Shown in pieces: positions 1-8,108 of a stretch of 64,000 nucleotides of DNA. This stretch comes from Cohnella herbarum (lineage in GTDB: Bacteria; Bacillota; Bacilli; Paenibacillales; Paenibacillaceae), in NCBI RefSeq assembly GCF_012849095.1, contig NZ_CP051680.1, forward strand, positions 2,728,001-2,792,000, given 5' to 3'. Each line of letters opens with the position of its first letter. The stretch's first letter is position 1. The notes under the pieces were generated by a model. That model worked only from the letters and a program-made list of their open reading frames with translations. It did no database searches and was not told the DNA's origin. A program made the translations under genes and the position numbers.

Positions 1-72
1 CACGAGAAAATAGACGATGCCCGGGATCGAGATCAGATACAACGTCCGGTACTTCCACATGTAACCGAGCAA
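1..72 (-). CDS. ABC transporter permease, LplB/YtcP-like (5' end only)
   Basis: Only about 24 N-terminal codons are inside the window. They read as a short basic stretch followed by WKYRTLYLISIPGIVYFLV, the beginning of the first membrane helix typical of polysaccharide ABC permeases of the LplB type, which pair with a second permease to import oligosaccharides. The start is unsettled: a TTG at 72 has a GGGGGG ribosome site 6-7 bases upstream (75-87), while the ATG at 60 is further from it. The gene is transcribed leftwards out of the window and may extend the sugar locus described to its right. Confidence 0.6.
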   Translation of the reverse strand, partial: MLGYMWKYRTLYLISIPGIVYFLV

Positions 73-487
73 GAGCCGTCCCCCCTTTCGCAATTGGCGT
101 TGTTCATACTCTCATCCTAGCCTTTGCGGGGGACCGTCAACAATGGAATCGCTTTAATCGCGCTTGTGTTTTTTTTAGGTCGGGCTCCTCTCGCTGGCTG
201 TTGGTTAGACCGCTGCCAGCGGCTTGCAGCACACTTTTCTTTGATTTCCAACCCATTAGACCGCTGCCTCACCATCCGTTGCCCGAACTGACTGTAGCGC
301 ACTGAGAGTACTCTATCCCGTTCGTAATGCAACCTCATCTCGAATTCTTTCAACAGCCGTTCGTCACAAAGAAGCGCTCCGGCGTATAGACCGAAGCGCT
401 TCTTTTTCTCTTTATTCATCTATGAGTACGAGCATCAACTAACTCCTAGCGGTTAAGACGATCCTCGTCTTCTCGCCGTTGCTACTT
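73..487. other. Intergenic region, about 415 bp
   Basis: No gene is supported here. An open frame of 100 codons exists on the minus strand (117-419), but it runs through a strong hairpin, has no family resemblance and uses unlikely codons. The region holds the hairpin listed separately at 368-405 and presumably the promoter of the leftward permease gene near position 100. Confidence 0.6.
368..405 (-). terminator. Rho-independent terminator-like hairpin
   Basis: The arms AAAGAAGCGCT (368-378) and AGCGCTTCTTT (395-405) are perfectly complementary, with three further pairs inside after one mismatch. On the plus strand the hairpin is followed by TTTTTCTCTTT. On the minus strand the T run is short. 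It lies about 80 bases past the stop of the aldo/keto reductase gene and probably ends that long minus-strand operon, possibly in both directions. Confidence 0.55.
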
Positions 488-1468
488 TTACCAAGAATAA
501 GCTTCCGGAGCTTCTCCGCCCGGTCCCGGGAAAATCGCGTCGAGCTCCGCCAGCACGGATGCCTCAAGCGATAGCTCGACGGCGCGAAGCGCATCCTTCA
601 GTTGATCTGCCGTCCGCGGTCCGATAATCGGAGCCGTCAGATCCGGGTTCGCCAGCACCCACGCCAGGGCAACGTTCGATTCCTTCTCCCCTAGCTCCGC
701 GCAGAGAGACGAAAATCTTTCAAGCTGGCTCCGATGCTGCTCGATCCGTTCCTTCATGCGGTCGGTACGGCCTTCGCCGCCGCTCTTCAGCGCCCGTCCG
801 CCTAGCATACCGCCGTCCAGCGGACTCCAAGCAACGACGCCGATGCCAAGATCCCGGGCAGCGGGCAATACTTCAAGCTCCGGAATCCGGTTCAACAAGC
901 TGTATTTATGTTGTTCGACCACAAGCCCCATGAACTTGCGCTCTTTCGCGGCCGCCTGCGCCTTGACCAGTTGCCAGCCCGCGAAGTTGCTAGACCCGAT
1001 ATAATCGGCTTTTCCTTGCCGAACGATCGTCTCGAACGCTTCCCATAATTCTTCCCATGGCGTGCGACGGTCGATATGATGCATTTTGTACAATTCGACG
1101 TGATCGGTTTGCAACCTGCGAAAAGAACCTTCCAAATGACGACGGATCTTATACAATGATAACCCTTTAACATCGTTCGGGCCATCGACCGGATTGCTGA
1201 TCGGTTCGAATACTTTCGTAGCCAGCACGACTTTCTCGCGGCGTTGTCCGCCTTGGGCGAACCACTTGCCGATGATCGTCTCCGTCAAACCCGCGTTCTC
1301 GCCCCAGCCGTAAATATTCGCCGTATCGAAGAAAGTAATGCCCGCGTCCAACGCCTCATCCATGATGCGGAACGATTCCGCTTCATTCGTATCCACGCCG
1401 AAGTTCATCGTACCGAGACACAGCTTGCTCACTCGAAGCCCGGATCTTCCCAAGAAAGTATATTCCAT
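488..1468 (-). CDS. Aldo/keto reductase
   Basis: This 326-residue protein is a complete NAD(P)H-dependent aldo/keto reductase, a cytosolic TIM-barrel enzyme that interconverts carbonyls and alcohols. The catalytic tetrad is visible as D48 and Y53 (FFDTANIYG), K85 (VLATK) and H130 (ELYKMHH). The sequence resembles the bacterial YhdN/Tas-like subgroup, whose members have varied and often unknown sugar or aldehyde substrates. The ATG at 1468 has a clear TTAGGAGGAG ribosome site. It is the last gene of the minus-strand sugar locus and follows the cupin isomerase gene by 21 bases. The context suggests reduction of a sugar-derived carbonyl, but the substrate cannot be read from the sequence. Confidence 0.9.
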   Translation of the reverse strand: MEYTFLGRSGLRVSKLCLGTMNFGVDTNEAESFRIMDEALDAGITFFDTANIYGWGENAGLTETIIGKWFAQGGQRREKVVLATKVFEPISNPVDGPNDVKGLSLYKIRRHLEGSFRRLQTDHVELYKMHHIDRRTPWEELWEAFETIVRQGKADYIGSSNFAGWQLVKAQAAAKERKFMGLVVEQHKYSLLNRIPELEVLPAARDLGIGVVAWSPLDGGMLGGRALKSGGEGRTDRMKERIEQHRSQLERFSSLCAELGEKESNVALAWVLANPDLTAPIIGPRTADQLKDALRAVELSLEASVLAELDAIFPGPGGEAPEAYSW

Positions 1469-1489
1469 TGCGATTCCACTCCTCCTAAA

Positions 1490-2074
1490 TTAAGCTTTCC
1501 AACGCTCGTTGTCGATCACTTCCGCCGTGCCGTCGCGATCTACGACCCGCTTGCGGTAGCCTTTCGTCTCGATCGTCCCGTAATCGTGGCCCGCATCCGC
1601 CCGATAGACGAAGAAGGTGACGAGCGGTTCATTGCTGCCGCTGTTGATGCTCCGGTGAGCATAGCGAGGCGGTACGTAAACCGCCGCTCCCGGACTGAAC
1701 TTCTCGATCCGAACGTCGCCTTCCGGATTTTCCATCAGCATGAAACCTTGACCCGATAGACAATAATAGACTTCGCCCGTTTCCAGAATCGTGTGAAAAT
1801 GACCTTTGGTCATATAATACTCGTCTCCGACTTTCCCTGGATAAAGGATGCTAGTACCGAATAGCAGTTCTCCCGGATGCTCGGGAAGAGTCAGCTCGTA
1901 AAATTCGTAGACTAGCGGGTCTCCGTCCGCGACGGCTTGATCGAAAGCGGCTTCGTTCGCATACATGCCCTTCATTCGTGACAGTGAACGCTTCGTCGAC
2001 GGCCTTGTGCTCGACAACCCGCTTTGCAGATCGAAATATTCGGTAAACGGAAGAGTGGCTTGTTTGTCGTTCAT
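1490..2074 (-). CDS. pgiA: Cupin-type glucose-6-phosphate isomerase
   Basis: The 194-residue product belongs to the metal-dependent cupin phosphoglucose isomerases first known from archaea, unrelated to the usual PGI fold. These convert glucose-6-phosphate and fructose-6-phosphate. The metal ligands are seen as H92, H94 and E101 (GHFH...GEVYY) and H140 (PPRYAHRS), with the same spacing as in the Pyrococcus furiosus enzyme. The start ATG at 2074 follows AAAGGAG. Its position inside an inducible sugar locus suggests a pathway-dedicated isomerase, perhaps for another sugar phosphate or a free keto sugar. Family assignment is firm and substrate is inferred. Confidence 0.85.
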   Translation of the reverse strand: MNDKQATLPFTEYFDLQSGLSSTRPSTKRSLSRMKGMYANEAAFDQAVADGDPLVYEFYELTLPEHPGELLFGTSILYPGKVGDEYYMTKGHFHTILETGEVYYCLSGQGFMLMENPEGDVRIEKFSPGAAVYVPPRYAHRSINSGSNEPLVTFFVYRADAGHDYGTIETKGYRKRVVDRDGTAEVIDNERWKA

Positions 2075-2098
2075 GATTGTATTTCTCCTTTCGATCTC

Positions 2099-3046
2099 CT
2101 AGCGAATTGCGGCGGATAACCGTTCGATGCGATCGAACCGATCCTGCGTCATATCCAGATGGAACACTTCGGCAATCACCTGCGTCCAGCCATGGAGGAA
2201 GTAGATCCAGCCGTCTTCGATCGTCAGCTCTCGCGAAGACGCCGAGACGTTCGCCTGCTTCATGAAGTCGAGCTCTCCCCGATAATTGAGCTCCCATACG
2301 AGGCTGCCTTGCGGGAAAACGGCGCCGTCCGTCAACGGCGAACCCGGGCGATCCTTGCCTTGTCCGGTCGCGTTAATAACGAGGGAATGCGATTTGATGC
2401 CCAGCATCGCGGCATCGTTATCTTCCGATCCGGGCGTCAAAATAAAATCCGCCGGAACGTCCGGACGCAGCGTGCGAACGATTCGCTCGATTTCCTTCAA
2501 CCGCGGTTCGCTGCGGTTCGTAACTACGATGCGGGACGGAATATCGCGACCGTGCTTTCCCTCGAGCAGCGTGGAACAGATCGCGATCGCGCTGCCTCCG
2601 GCGCCCATAACGAACAGTTCGCCGCCATGGTTTTCCCAGAACCCTTGCGGGACGAACGCTTCCATGGCGAGACCGCTCGTTATCGGGTCTTTCGCATGGC
2701 CGATAAGTTTACCGTCCAGCTTCGAGATGGAAGACAGCTCTCCGAACATCGTCGCGTACGGGTCAAGCTCGTCGAACAAATCTTTCGCGGCTTCATATAA
2801 ATCGATTTTGTGCGTCGTTACGAGCGCTCCGAGCGACAACTCGTCGTCGCGGATGAACTCTACTACCCGGCGATATTCCTCAGGATCGGCGTGAATGGCG
2901 ATGTCGATTCCTTTGATCACCGCTCCGTCCAATCCGAGAACGTTAGCCCATTCGGGGAATAGTTTCATTATAGATGATTTGCCCGTCGTTACGCCGATGA
3001 AATACATTGTCGGTTGCGTCGCTTTGTCAGGCAGTTTCAGTTTCAT
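2099..3046 (-). CDS. Shikimate dehydrogenase-like oxidoreductase
   Basis: This 315-residue protein has the two-domain layout of shikimate/quinate dehydrogenases: a substrate-binding N-terminal half with the catalytic lysine K80 (TTHK) and an aspartate D120 (GHAKDPITSG), then a Rossmann NAD(P) domain with VMGAGGSAIAI near residues 145-156. It is longer and clearly divergent from AroE, and the usual NTD signature is replaced by AKD. It therefore probably does not serve aromatic amino-acid synthesis. Its neighbours are a hydroxyacid dehydrogenase and a lactonase, so oxidation of a cyclic or linear polyol acid in the same catabolic route is plausible. The ATG at 3046 follows AAAGGAGAG. Confidence 0.75.
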   Translation of the reverse strand: MKLKLPDKATQPTMYFIGVTTGKSSIMKLFPEWANVLGLDGAVIKGIDIAIHADPEEYRRVVEFIRDDELSLGALVTTHKIDLYEAAKDLFDELDPYATMFGELSSISKLDGKLIGHAKDPITSGLAMEAFVPQGFWENHGGELFVMGAGGSAIAICSTLLEGKHGRDIPSRIVVTNRSEPRLKEIERIVRTLRPDVPADFILTPGSEDNDAAMLGIKSHSLVINATGQGKDRPGSPLTDGAVFPQGSLVWELNYRGELDFMKQANVSASSRELTIEDGWIYFLHGWTQVIAEVFHLDMTQDRFDRIERLSAAIR

Positions 3047-3072
3047 GCCGGTTTCTCTCCTTTAGTAGGTCG

Positions 3073-4029
3073 TTACGCGTTCGTTCCGCTTTGCGCCAGC
3101 ATTTCAAGCAGGTTCGCGGTTGACCGAACGACCATTTTCTCTATTGCTTCATGCGTATAAGCGCCGGTATGCGGCGTGAGGATAAATGAATCCAATCCGG
3201 CTAACTTGCTTCCGGGTTGCGGCGGCTCGCTCGAGTAGACGTCCGAAGCCGCGCCCGCGAGCTTGCCGCCCGACAGCGCTTCGTATAAGGCTTCCTCGTC
3301 TACCAATTCGCCCCGCGACGTATTGATTAAGAAAGCCGTAGGCTTCATAAGCGAAAGCGTCCGGTCACTAACGAGATGCAACGTATCCTTCGTAGCCGGA
3401 ACGTGAAGCGAGACATAATCCGATTCCGCGAACAGCACGTCCAAATCGCGTTCCAGCCTTATTCCCGGCTTCGATGCCAACGCCTCTTCCGTTAGGAACG
3501 GATCGTAAACCGCCACTTCCATCTCCAGCCCCAGAGCGCGCTTGGCCACTTCGAAGCCTATTTGCCCCCCGCCGACGAGACCTAGCTTCTTGCCCGTCAG
3601 TTCCCTGCCGAGCACGCGGCCCCAGCCGCCCGCTTTCACTTCCCACGCCATCTCGGGAATGTGCCGCGAGATCGCGAAGATCAGCCCGATCGCAAGCTCC
3701 GCCACGGAAACGTTATTCGTGCCTTTCGCCGCTTGAACCTGAATGCCAAGTTCGGCGGCTCTGACCGTATCGATGTTGTCGACGCCCATGCCGTACTTCG
3801 ATATTGCGCGAACGTCTTTCAAGCGGTCCAGCACGCGTGCCGACATCGGATCGACGCCGACGATGACTCCGACCACGCCCTCTCCGGCCAATTCGACGAT
3901 CTCGTCTTCGGTTAACGTACGTCCCGTCCGGTTCTCGATCGGCTCGTATCCTTGGGCTCGAAGCATGGCGTAAGCCTTGTCTTTGTAGTGATGGTAGGAT
4001 TTCGGAGTAATAAGTACTTTCTTCATCAC
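3073..4029 (-). CDS. D-2-hydroxyacid dehydrogenase (SerA/GhrB-like)
   Basis: The 318-residue protein is an NAD(P)-dependent D-isomer-specific 2-hydroxyacid dehydrogenase. It shows the dinucleotide fold GLVGGGQIG near the middle, the conserved arginine in INTSRGELVDE, and the catalytic histidine in ILTPHTGAYTHEA. It resembles phosphoglycerate dehydrogenase-like catabolic enzymes but lacks the C-terminal ACT domain of biosynthetic SerA, so a role in sugar-acid breakdown fits better. The start codon ATG (4029) has an AAGGAAGG ribosome site. A separate internal promoter or operator may lie upstream because a perfect inverted repeat occupies 4049-4080. Confidence 0.85.
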   Translation of the reverse strand: MMKKVLITPKSYHHYKDKAYAMLRAQGYEPIENRTGRTLTEDEIVELAGEGVVGVIVGVDPMSARVLDRLKDVRAISKYGMGVDNIDTVRAAELGIQVQAAKGTNNVSVAELAIGLIFAISRHIPEMAWEVKAGGWGRVLGRELTGKKLGLVGGGQIGFEVAKRALGLEMEVAVYDPFLTEEALASKPGIRLERDLDVLFAESDYVSLHVPATKDTLHLVSDRTLSLMKPTAFLINTSRGELVDEEALYEALSGGKLAGAASDVYSSEPPQPGSKLAGLDSFILTPHTGAYTHEAIEKMVVRSTANLLEMLAQSGTNA

Positions 4030-4048
4030 CTTGCCACCTTCCTTTTTT

Positions 4049-4080
4049 GTTCGAATGTTAACTTGTCATGACATTCGAAC
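4049..4080. promoter_or_regulatory. 9-bp inverted repeat, possible operator
   Basis: GTTCGAATG (4049-4057) and CATTCGAAC (4072-4080) form a perfect inverted repeat around TGTCATGACA (4064-4073), itself a palindrome. The core is similar to the TGTCATTACA core of the GntR-type operators at 12653 and 13491, so this may be an additional, weaker site inside the locus. The similarity is partial and function is inferred. Confidence 0.3.
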
Positions 4081-4104
4081 GCAGACTCCGCCACGGTCGA
4101 TAGA

Positions 4105-4148
4105 CCGAAGCGGAAACCGAAAGCCGGACGGCCATCGCCGTCCGCCTT
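4105..4148 (-). terminator. Weak hairpin after the SMP-30 gene
   Basis: On the minus strand, GGACGG and CCGTCC form a six-base stem about ten bases after the SMP-30 stop codon, followed by the modest T tract CTTTCGGTTTCC. It might partially terminate or process the long operon transcript before the hydroxyacid dehydrogenase gene. Confidence 0.25.
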
Positions 4149-4152
4149 CTAA

Positions 4153-5154
4153 TTAAGCTTTCTCGGACAGATCCAAGTAACACACGGTAGCCGGCAGCTC
4201 GTGCTTCGTATTCACCTTGTCCGGTCCCGTGACCAGATCGAAGCAAGAGATGACGAGCTTGCCGTTCCAGACGATCGGTTCGCTCGGTTGATCGATCTCT
4301 CCGTTGAAGCCGTCCGTGTCCGGGCTTTGCGCCAATCTTGTTACTTTCCCGTCCGGAGTGACCATGCCGATCGAGTTGGCCGAGAAGTCCGCGATATACA
4401 AGTTGCCTTCCTCGTCGAAGATCATGCCGTCCGTGCTCTGCAATTGCGCCGGATCTTTCGCCCAGACGACGTTGCTCTTCGCAGAACCGTCGTCGTTCGG
4501 CACGATTTTATGAACGGCTCCGTCTCCGAAATTGCCTACGTACAGATTTCCTTCCTTGTCGAAGACAATCCCGTCCGCGCCGTATTGTACTTCCAAATTA
4601 TGCGTCAAGAACGTCGTCCAGATGTTTTTATCCTCGAGCGTGTTCGTCACTTCGATATTCTCGTCGTCTAGCGCGAACTTATAGACGCAACTCATAAGCA
4701 ACCCGCTTGGATCCTTAACCAACGACATCGTGCTTTGCGTTGCGTAGAGGTAACCGTCGCGAATGCGAATGCCGTTCGGGTGCTCCATGTTGCCGGCGAC
4801 GACTCTGGTGCGAACGACTTCGCCCTCTTCCGTAATGGTCAGGCGCAGAATGCGGCCATGGAACTGCAGCTCCGGCGCGCCGGACCAGCCTTGGTTGTCT
4901 ACGACGTAGAGATCGCCGTCCGGTCCGAAAGCTATTCCCATCGGGAAAGCTTTACCCGTAATCGGATGCAGCGGAATGTCGGCCCACTTCTCGGGTACTT
5001 GGTCTTCGCCGAAACGAAGCAAACAGCCGCGTTTGGAAGGATCGGCGTAGTTAGGGCAAGACAAGATCAATCTGCCTTTGGCGTCGATCGCCATCGCGTC
5101 CGGCGTTACTGCGATATCCTCGGGTAACTTGGCGAACAATTTTGGAGTTAACAT
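4153..5154 (-). CDS. SMP-30/gluconolactonase-like beta-propeller protein
   Basis: The 333-residue sequence consists of beta-propeller blades of the SMP-30/gluconolactonase/LRE type, with repeated motifs such as GPDGDLYVVDNQG, DKEGNLYVGNFGDG and DEEGNLYIADFSANS. Family members bind a divalent metal and hydrolyse sugar lactones to sugar acids. No signal peptide is present, so it acts in the cytoplasm. It sits between a zinc alcohol dehydrogenase and a hydroxyacid dehydrogenase, an order expected for oxidation of a sugar to a lactone, hydrolysis, and further oxidation. The start ATG at 5154 has AAAGGTGG upstream. The exact lactone is unknown. Confidence 0.8.
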   Translation of the reverse strand: MLTPKLFAKLPEDIAVTPDAMAIDAKGRLILSCPNYADPSKRGCLLRFGEDQVPEKWADIPLHPITGKAFPMGIAFGPDGDLYVVDNQGWSGAPELQFHGRILRLTITEEGEVVRTRVVAGNMEHPNGIRIRDGYLYATQSTMSLVKDPSGLLMSCVYKFALDDENIEVTNTLEDKNIWTTFLTHNLEVQYGADGIVFDKEGNLYVGNFGDGAVHKIVPNDDGSAKSNVVWAKDPAQLQSTDGMIFDEEGNLYIADFSANSIGMVTPDGKVTRLAQSPDTDGFNGEIDQPSEPIVWNGKLVISCFDLVTGPDKVNTKHELPATVCYLDLSEKA

Positions 5155-5178
5155 AAGCGAATTCCACCTTTTCTATTT

Positions 5179-6231
5179 TTATCCGAACCGGATAATCATT
5201 TTTTTCTGAATGCGTCCCTTGCCTAAATAGTCGCCGAGAGATCCGATGTCGGAAAACTCCAGCACGTCGGAAATATAATCCGAAGGTACAAGCTCTCCCG
5301 TGCGAATCCAAGCTAGGATTTGCTCGTAGCTTTCCGCTTCTTCCAGCTTGGACGGAAATTGCAAGAAATGCAGCGACCAATTGTAAGCGGCCTTGCTCCA
5401 ATCAAGCTCCATCTTCAGATCCGACGAGACGCCGTAACAACAGATCCGACCACCGTCGCGCACGAGCTCCATCGACTGGGCGAGCACCTCGTTGTTGCCG
5501 ATCGCGTCGACCGTGTAATCAACCCCGCCCGGAAACAGCGTGCGAATTTCCCGAACGATATCGGTTGTCCGGCTATTGAAAACATAATCGGCTCCGGCTT
5601 CGAGCGCTTCCGCGATTTTCTCGTCGCGGTTAACGGAAACGACGATCGGACCCAAACCAAGCAATTTCGCGAACTTAACGAAAGTAAGACCGACCGGTCC
5701 GGCTCCGAAGATAACGATGCTTTCCCCCGCCTTGAATCCGAACCGCCGGCAAGCGGCGAGCACCTCGCGGAACGTGACGATCATTGCCGCTTCGACGGCG
5801 GGAATGTCCTTCGGTACGACTTGCTGCGCATAGTAAGCTTCGGAGAACAGCGGGTCGCCCGGCCCTTTGCCGGCGGCGATCAACGCGTTCGCATCGCCGA
5901 CGACGGCATATTCCGAGAACGCTCCCCAGCCGGAATGATAAACGCCGTCAGAAACGCCTTCCAGGAAGGGCAACAGTACCGAATCTCCGATTTCGAAGCC
6001 GGTGACCGCGGAGCCTTTCTCGATGACGCGGCCGACGCCTTCATGTCCGAGCGCCGCCGGGTAAGTATCGAACCCTTTGAATTTGCCTTCGATGATCTTC
6101 GTGTCGGTACCGCGGCATAAGCCGCAGCTTTCCAGCTTCACTAACGCTTGATATTCGTTATAGGAAGGACGGGAAACCTCAACGACTTCGACCCCGCCCT
6201 TGCCGTCCGTGATGAGACTTTTCATTTTCAT
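5179..6231 (-). CDS. Zinc-dependent medium-chain alcohol dehydrogenase
   Basis: A 350-residue MDR-family dehydrogenase, cytosolic and NAD(P)-dependent. The catalytic zinc ligands appear as C39 (SCGLCRGTD) and H63-E64 (GHEGVG), and the cofactor domain has FGAGPVGLTFVKFA. The four-cysteine structural zinc lobe of classical alcohol dehydrogenases is not visible. I chose the ATG at 6231 because GGAGG lies seven bases upstream, whereas the in-frame codon at 6261 has no ribosome site. The gene begins 41 bases after the permease stop and belongs to the same operon. It probably performs the first oxidation of the imported sugar, but the substrate is inferred from context only. Confidence 0.85.
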   Translation of the reverse strand: MKMKSLITDGKGGVEVVEVSRPSYNEYQALVKLESCGLCRGTDTKIIEGKFKGFDTYPAALGHEGVGRVIEKGSAVTGFEIGDSVLLPFLEGVSDGVYHSGWGAFSEYAVVGDANALIAAGKGPGDPLFSEAYYAQQVVPKDIPAVEAAMIVTFREVLAACRRFGFKAGESIVIFGAGPVGLTFVKFAKLLGLGPIVVSVNRDEKIAEALEAGADYVFNSRTTDIVREIRTLFPGGVDYTVDAIGNNEVLAQSMELVRDGGRICCYGVSSDLKMELDWSKAAYNWSLHFLQFPSKLEEAESYEQILAWIRTGELVPSDYISDVLEFSDIGSLGDYLGKGRIQKKMIIRFG

Positions 6232-6271
6232 GGCATTGCCTCCATGGTCACCCGGCCGCAAGTAGCTGCGA

Positions 6272-7093
6272 TCAACCTTTAACCGCGGACGAAGCTAACC
6301 CTTCGATCAAATTTTTCGAGAAAATCGAGAAGAACAAAAGCACCGGAATCGTTCCCAGCGTCAAGCCGAGAATTTGCGCCGCGTTGTCCGCGCGGAATTG
6401 TCCGGCCAGAGCGCGGATACCGAGCGGAATCGTGTACAGCGAATCGTCGTTCAACACGATCAGGGGAACGAAGAAACTGTTCCAAGACCATAGGAAGAAC
6501 AGCAAACCTAACGTGACGAACGCCGGTCGCAGGAACGGCAAGACGATTCGGAAGAACAGCCCCGTCTCGCCGCAGCCGTCGATCCGGCCGCTTTCGAGCA
6601 CTTCGCTCGGAATCGAGCTTCGTGCGAACTGTGTCATCCAGAACACGCCGAACGCGTTCGCGGCCGGTGGGATAATGAGCGGCAGCATCGTATTGAGCCA
6701 TCCGAACCAGCGCATCTCAAGTACGAAAGCGACGATGCCGAATTGCATCGGAATCATCATCGTTCCTAACAACAGAACGAACAACAAGTTTTTGAACCGA
6801 AACTCGTATTTGCCGAACGCGAACCCGGCGGCCGCGCTGACCAAAACGCCGAGAACGGTCGTAGAGATCGACACGATCAAGCTGTTTTTATAATAAGCCA
6901 AGAAGTCGATGGAGAAAAGGGAATTCCAATTTTCTGCCAAATAGCTGCTGGGAAGAAGCTTGATGCCAGTATACAATTCGTTCGACTCGTACGTGCTCAT
7001 GATGATCATAGAATAGAACGGGTAGAAGGAGACGACGGAAATGACGAGCATGAGCAACAAGCCGATCCATCCGTTGATGCCTAGTTTTCTCAT
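6272..7093 (-). CDS. Sugar ABC transporter permease, MalG/AraQ-type
   Basis: The 273-residue membrane protein has six predicted helices and the EAA loop EVLESGRIDGCGETGLFFRI that contacts the transport ATPase. It is the second of two permeases in a CUT1-type carbohydrate importer. Its start overlaps the preceding permease stop by four bases (ATGA), showing translational coupling. No ATPase gene is present in the locus, as is common in Bacillales where a shared MsmX-like ATPase serves many importers. Confidence 0.9.
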   Translation of the reverse strand: MRKLGINGWIGLLLMLVISVVSFYPFYSMIIMSTYESNELYTGIKLLPSSYLAENWNSLFSIDFLAYYKNSLIVSISTTVLGVLVSAAAGFAFGKYEFRFKNLLFVLLLGTMMIPMQFGIVAFVLEMRWFGWLNTMLPLIIPPAANAFGVFWMTQFARSSIPSEVLESGRIDGCGETGLFFRIVLPFLRPAFVTLGLLFFLWSWNSFFVPLIVLNDDSLYTIPLGIRALAGQFRADNAAQILGLTLGTIPVLLFFSIFSKNLIEGLASSAVKG

Positions 7094-8019
7094 GCGTCTT
7101 CCCCCTTGTTCATCAGTCGGAACGTTAGGAACGACACCAAGCAGATAAAGAGGAAAAGCATATACGCGATCGATGAACCGTAACCGAATCGGGACAAGCT
7201 TCCGAATACGTTATCGTAGATCAACCAGGTGCCCGTCAAAGCCGCGCCTTCCGGACCGCCGACGACCGAAGCTCCCATTCCCGTGAACAGCATGTAAGGC
7301 TCGTCGAAAATCTGGAAACATCCGATCATCGTCGTCAAGATGACGAATACCATGACCGGGCGAAGCATCGGAAGCGTAACGTACCGGAATTGTTGCATTT
7401 TCGACGCGCCGTCCAAGTCCGCCGCCTCGTACAACTGCCTGCTGATGCCGGTTATGCCGACAAGGAACATAACGGCTGTATAGCCGAAGTATTTCCACAC
7501 CGTCACCATGGCAACGACGAAGCGCGAAGGCCAAGGCTGACCTAGCCAGTTGATGTTCTCTTGCGTGACGCCTAGACTCGCCAACATCGAGTTGATGCTG
7601 CCGAAGTTCCAGTCGAACAATATTCCGAAGATAAGACCGACCGCGACCGAGGTCGTAATATACGGCAAGAAATTGACCAGCCGGAAAGCTCCCACGAACG
7701 GCACCCTGCCGCTCGTCAACAGCACGCTTATGAACAGGGCGATGATGATCTGGGGAGGAATAATCATAATCATGAATATTACCGTGTTAAGCAGCGCGTC
7801 GTAGAAACGGCTGTCCTGTAACGCTTCGGCGTAGTTTCCGAAGCCTATCCATTGCGGCGCTCCGCTAAGACTCCAGTCGGTCAAGCTGATATACAACGTG
7901 AACAAAATCGGGAACAAAGAGAACAAACCGAAGATCAGGAAAAACGGCGATACGAAAATATAGGGCGCCCAGCGTTGAGCTTTGCGCGCGCGCGACATCG
8001 AGTCGCTCATGGAACTCAC
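7090..8019 (-). CDS. Sugar ABC transporter permease, MalF/UgpA-type
   Basis: The product of about 309 residues is the first permease of the importer, with six membrane helices and the EAA motif LYEAADLDGASKMQQFRYVT. The N-terminus starts with GTG at 8019 or ATG at 8010; the second has slightly better spacing to the GAGCGGGTGAG ribosome site. It lies between the solute-binding protein gene and the MalG-type permease gene and together with them imports an oligosaccharide or modified sugar. Confidence 0.9.
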   Translation of the reverse strand: MSSMSDSMSRARKAQRWAPYIFVSPFFLIFGLFSLFPILFTLYISLTDWSLSGAPQWIGFGNYAEALQDSRFYDALLNTVIFMIMIIPPQIIIALFISVLLTSGRVPFVGAFRLVNFLPYITTSVAVGLIFGILFDWNFGSINSMLASLGVTQENINWLGQPWPSRFVVAMVTVWKYFGYTAVMFLVGITGISRQLYEAADLDGASKMQQFRYVTLPMLRPVMVFVILTTMIGCFQIFDEPYMLFTGMGASVVGGPEGAALTGTWLIYDNVFGSLSRFGYGSSIAYMLFLFICLVSFLTFRLMNKGEDA

Positions 8020-8108
8020 CCGCTCTCTCTATCCCAGCAACCGCTTAACGCGTCGCGGAGGGAACCGTTAAGCTCCCCGGCGCGAACGCGGTCGCGATGG
8101 CCGACTCG

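Noticed and set aside
117..419. 100-codon minus-strand frame
   Set aside because: It contains the strong hairpin at 368-405, has no ribosome site and no family resemblance.
6232..6261. Longer N-terminus for the zinc dehydrogenase
   Set aside because: The additional ten residues are not family-like and the ribosome site lies inside them.
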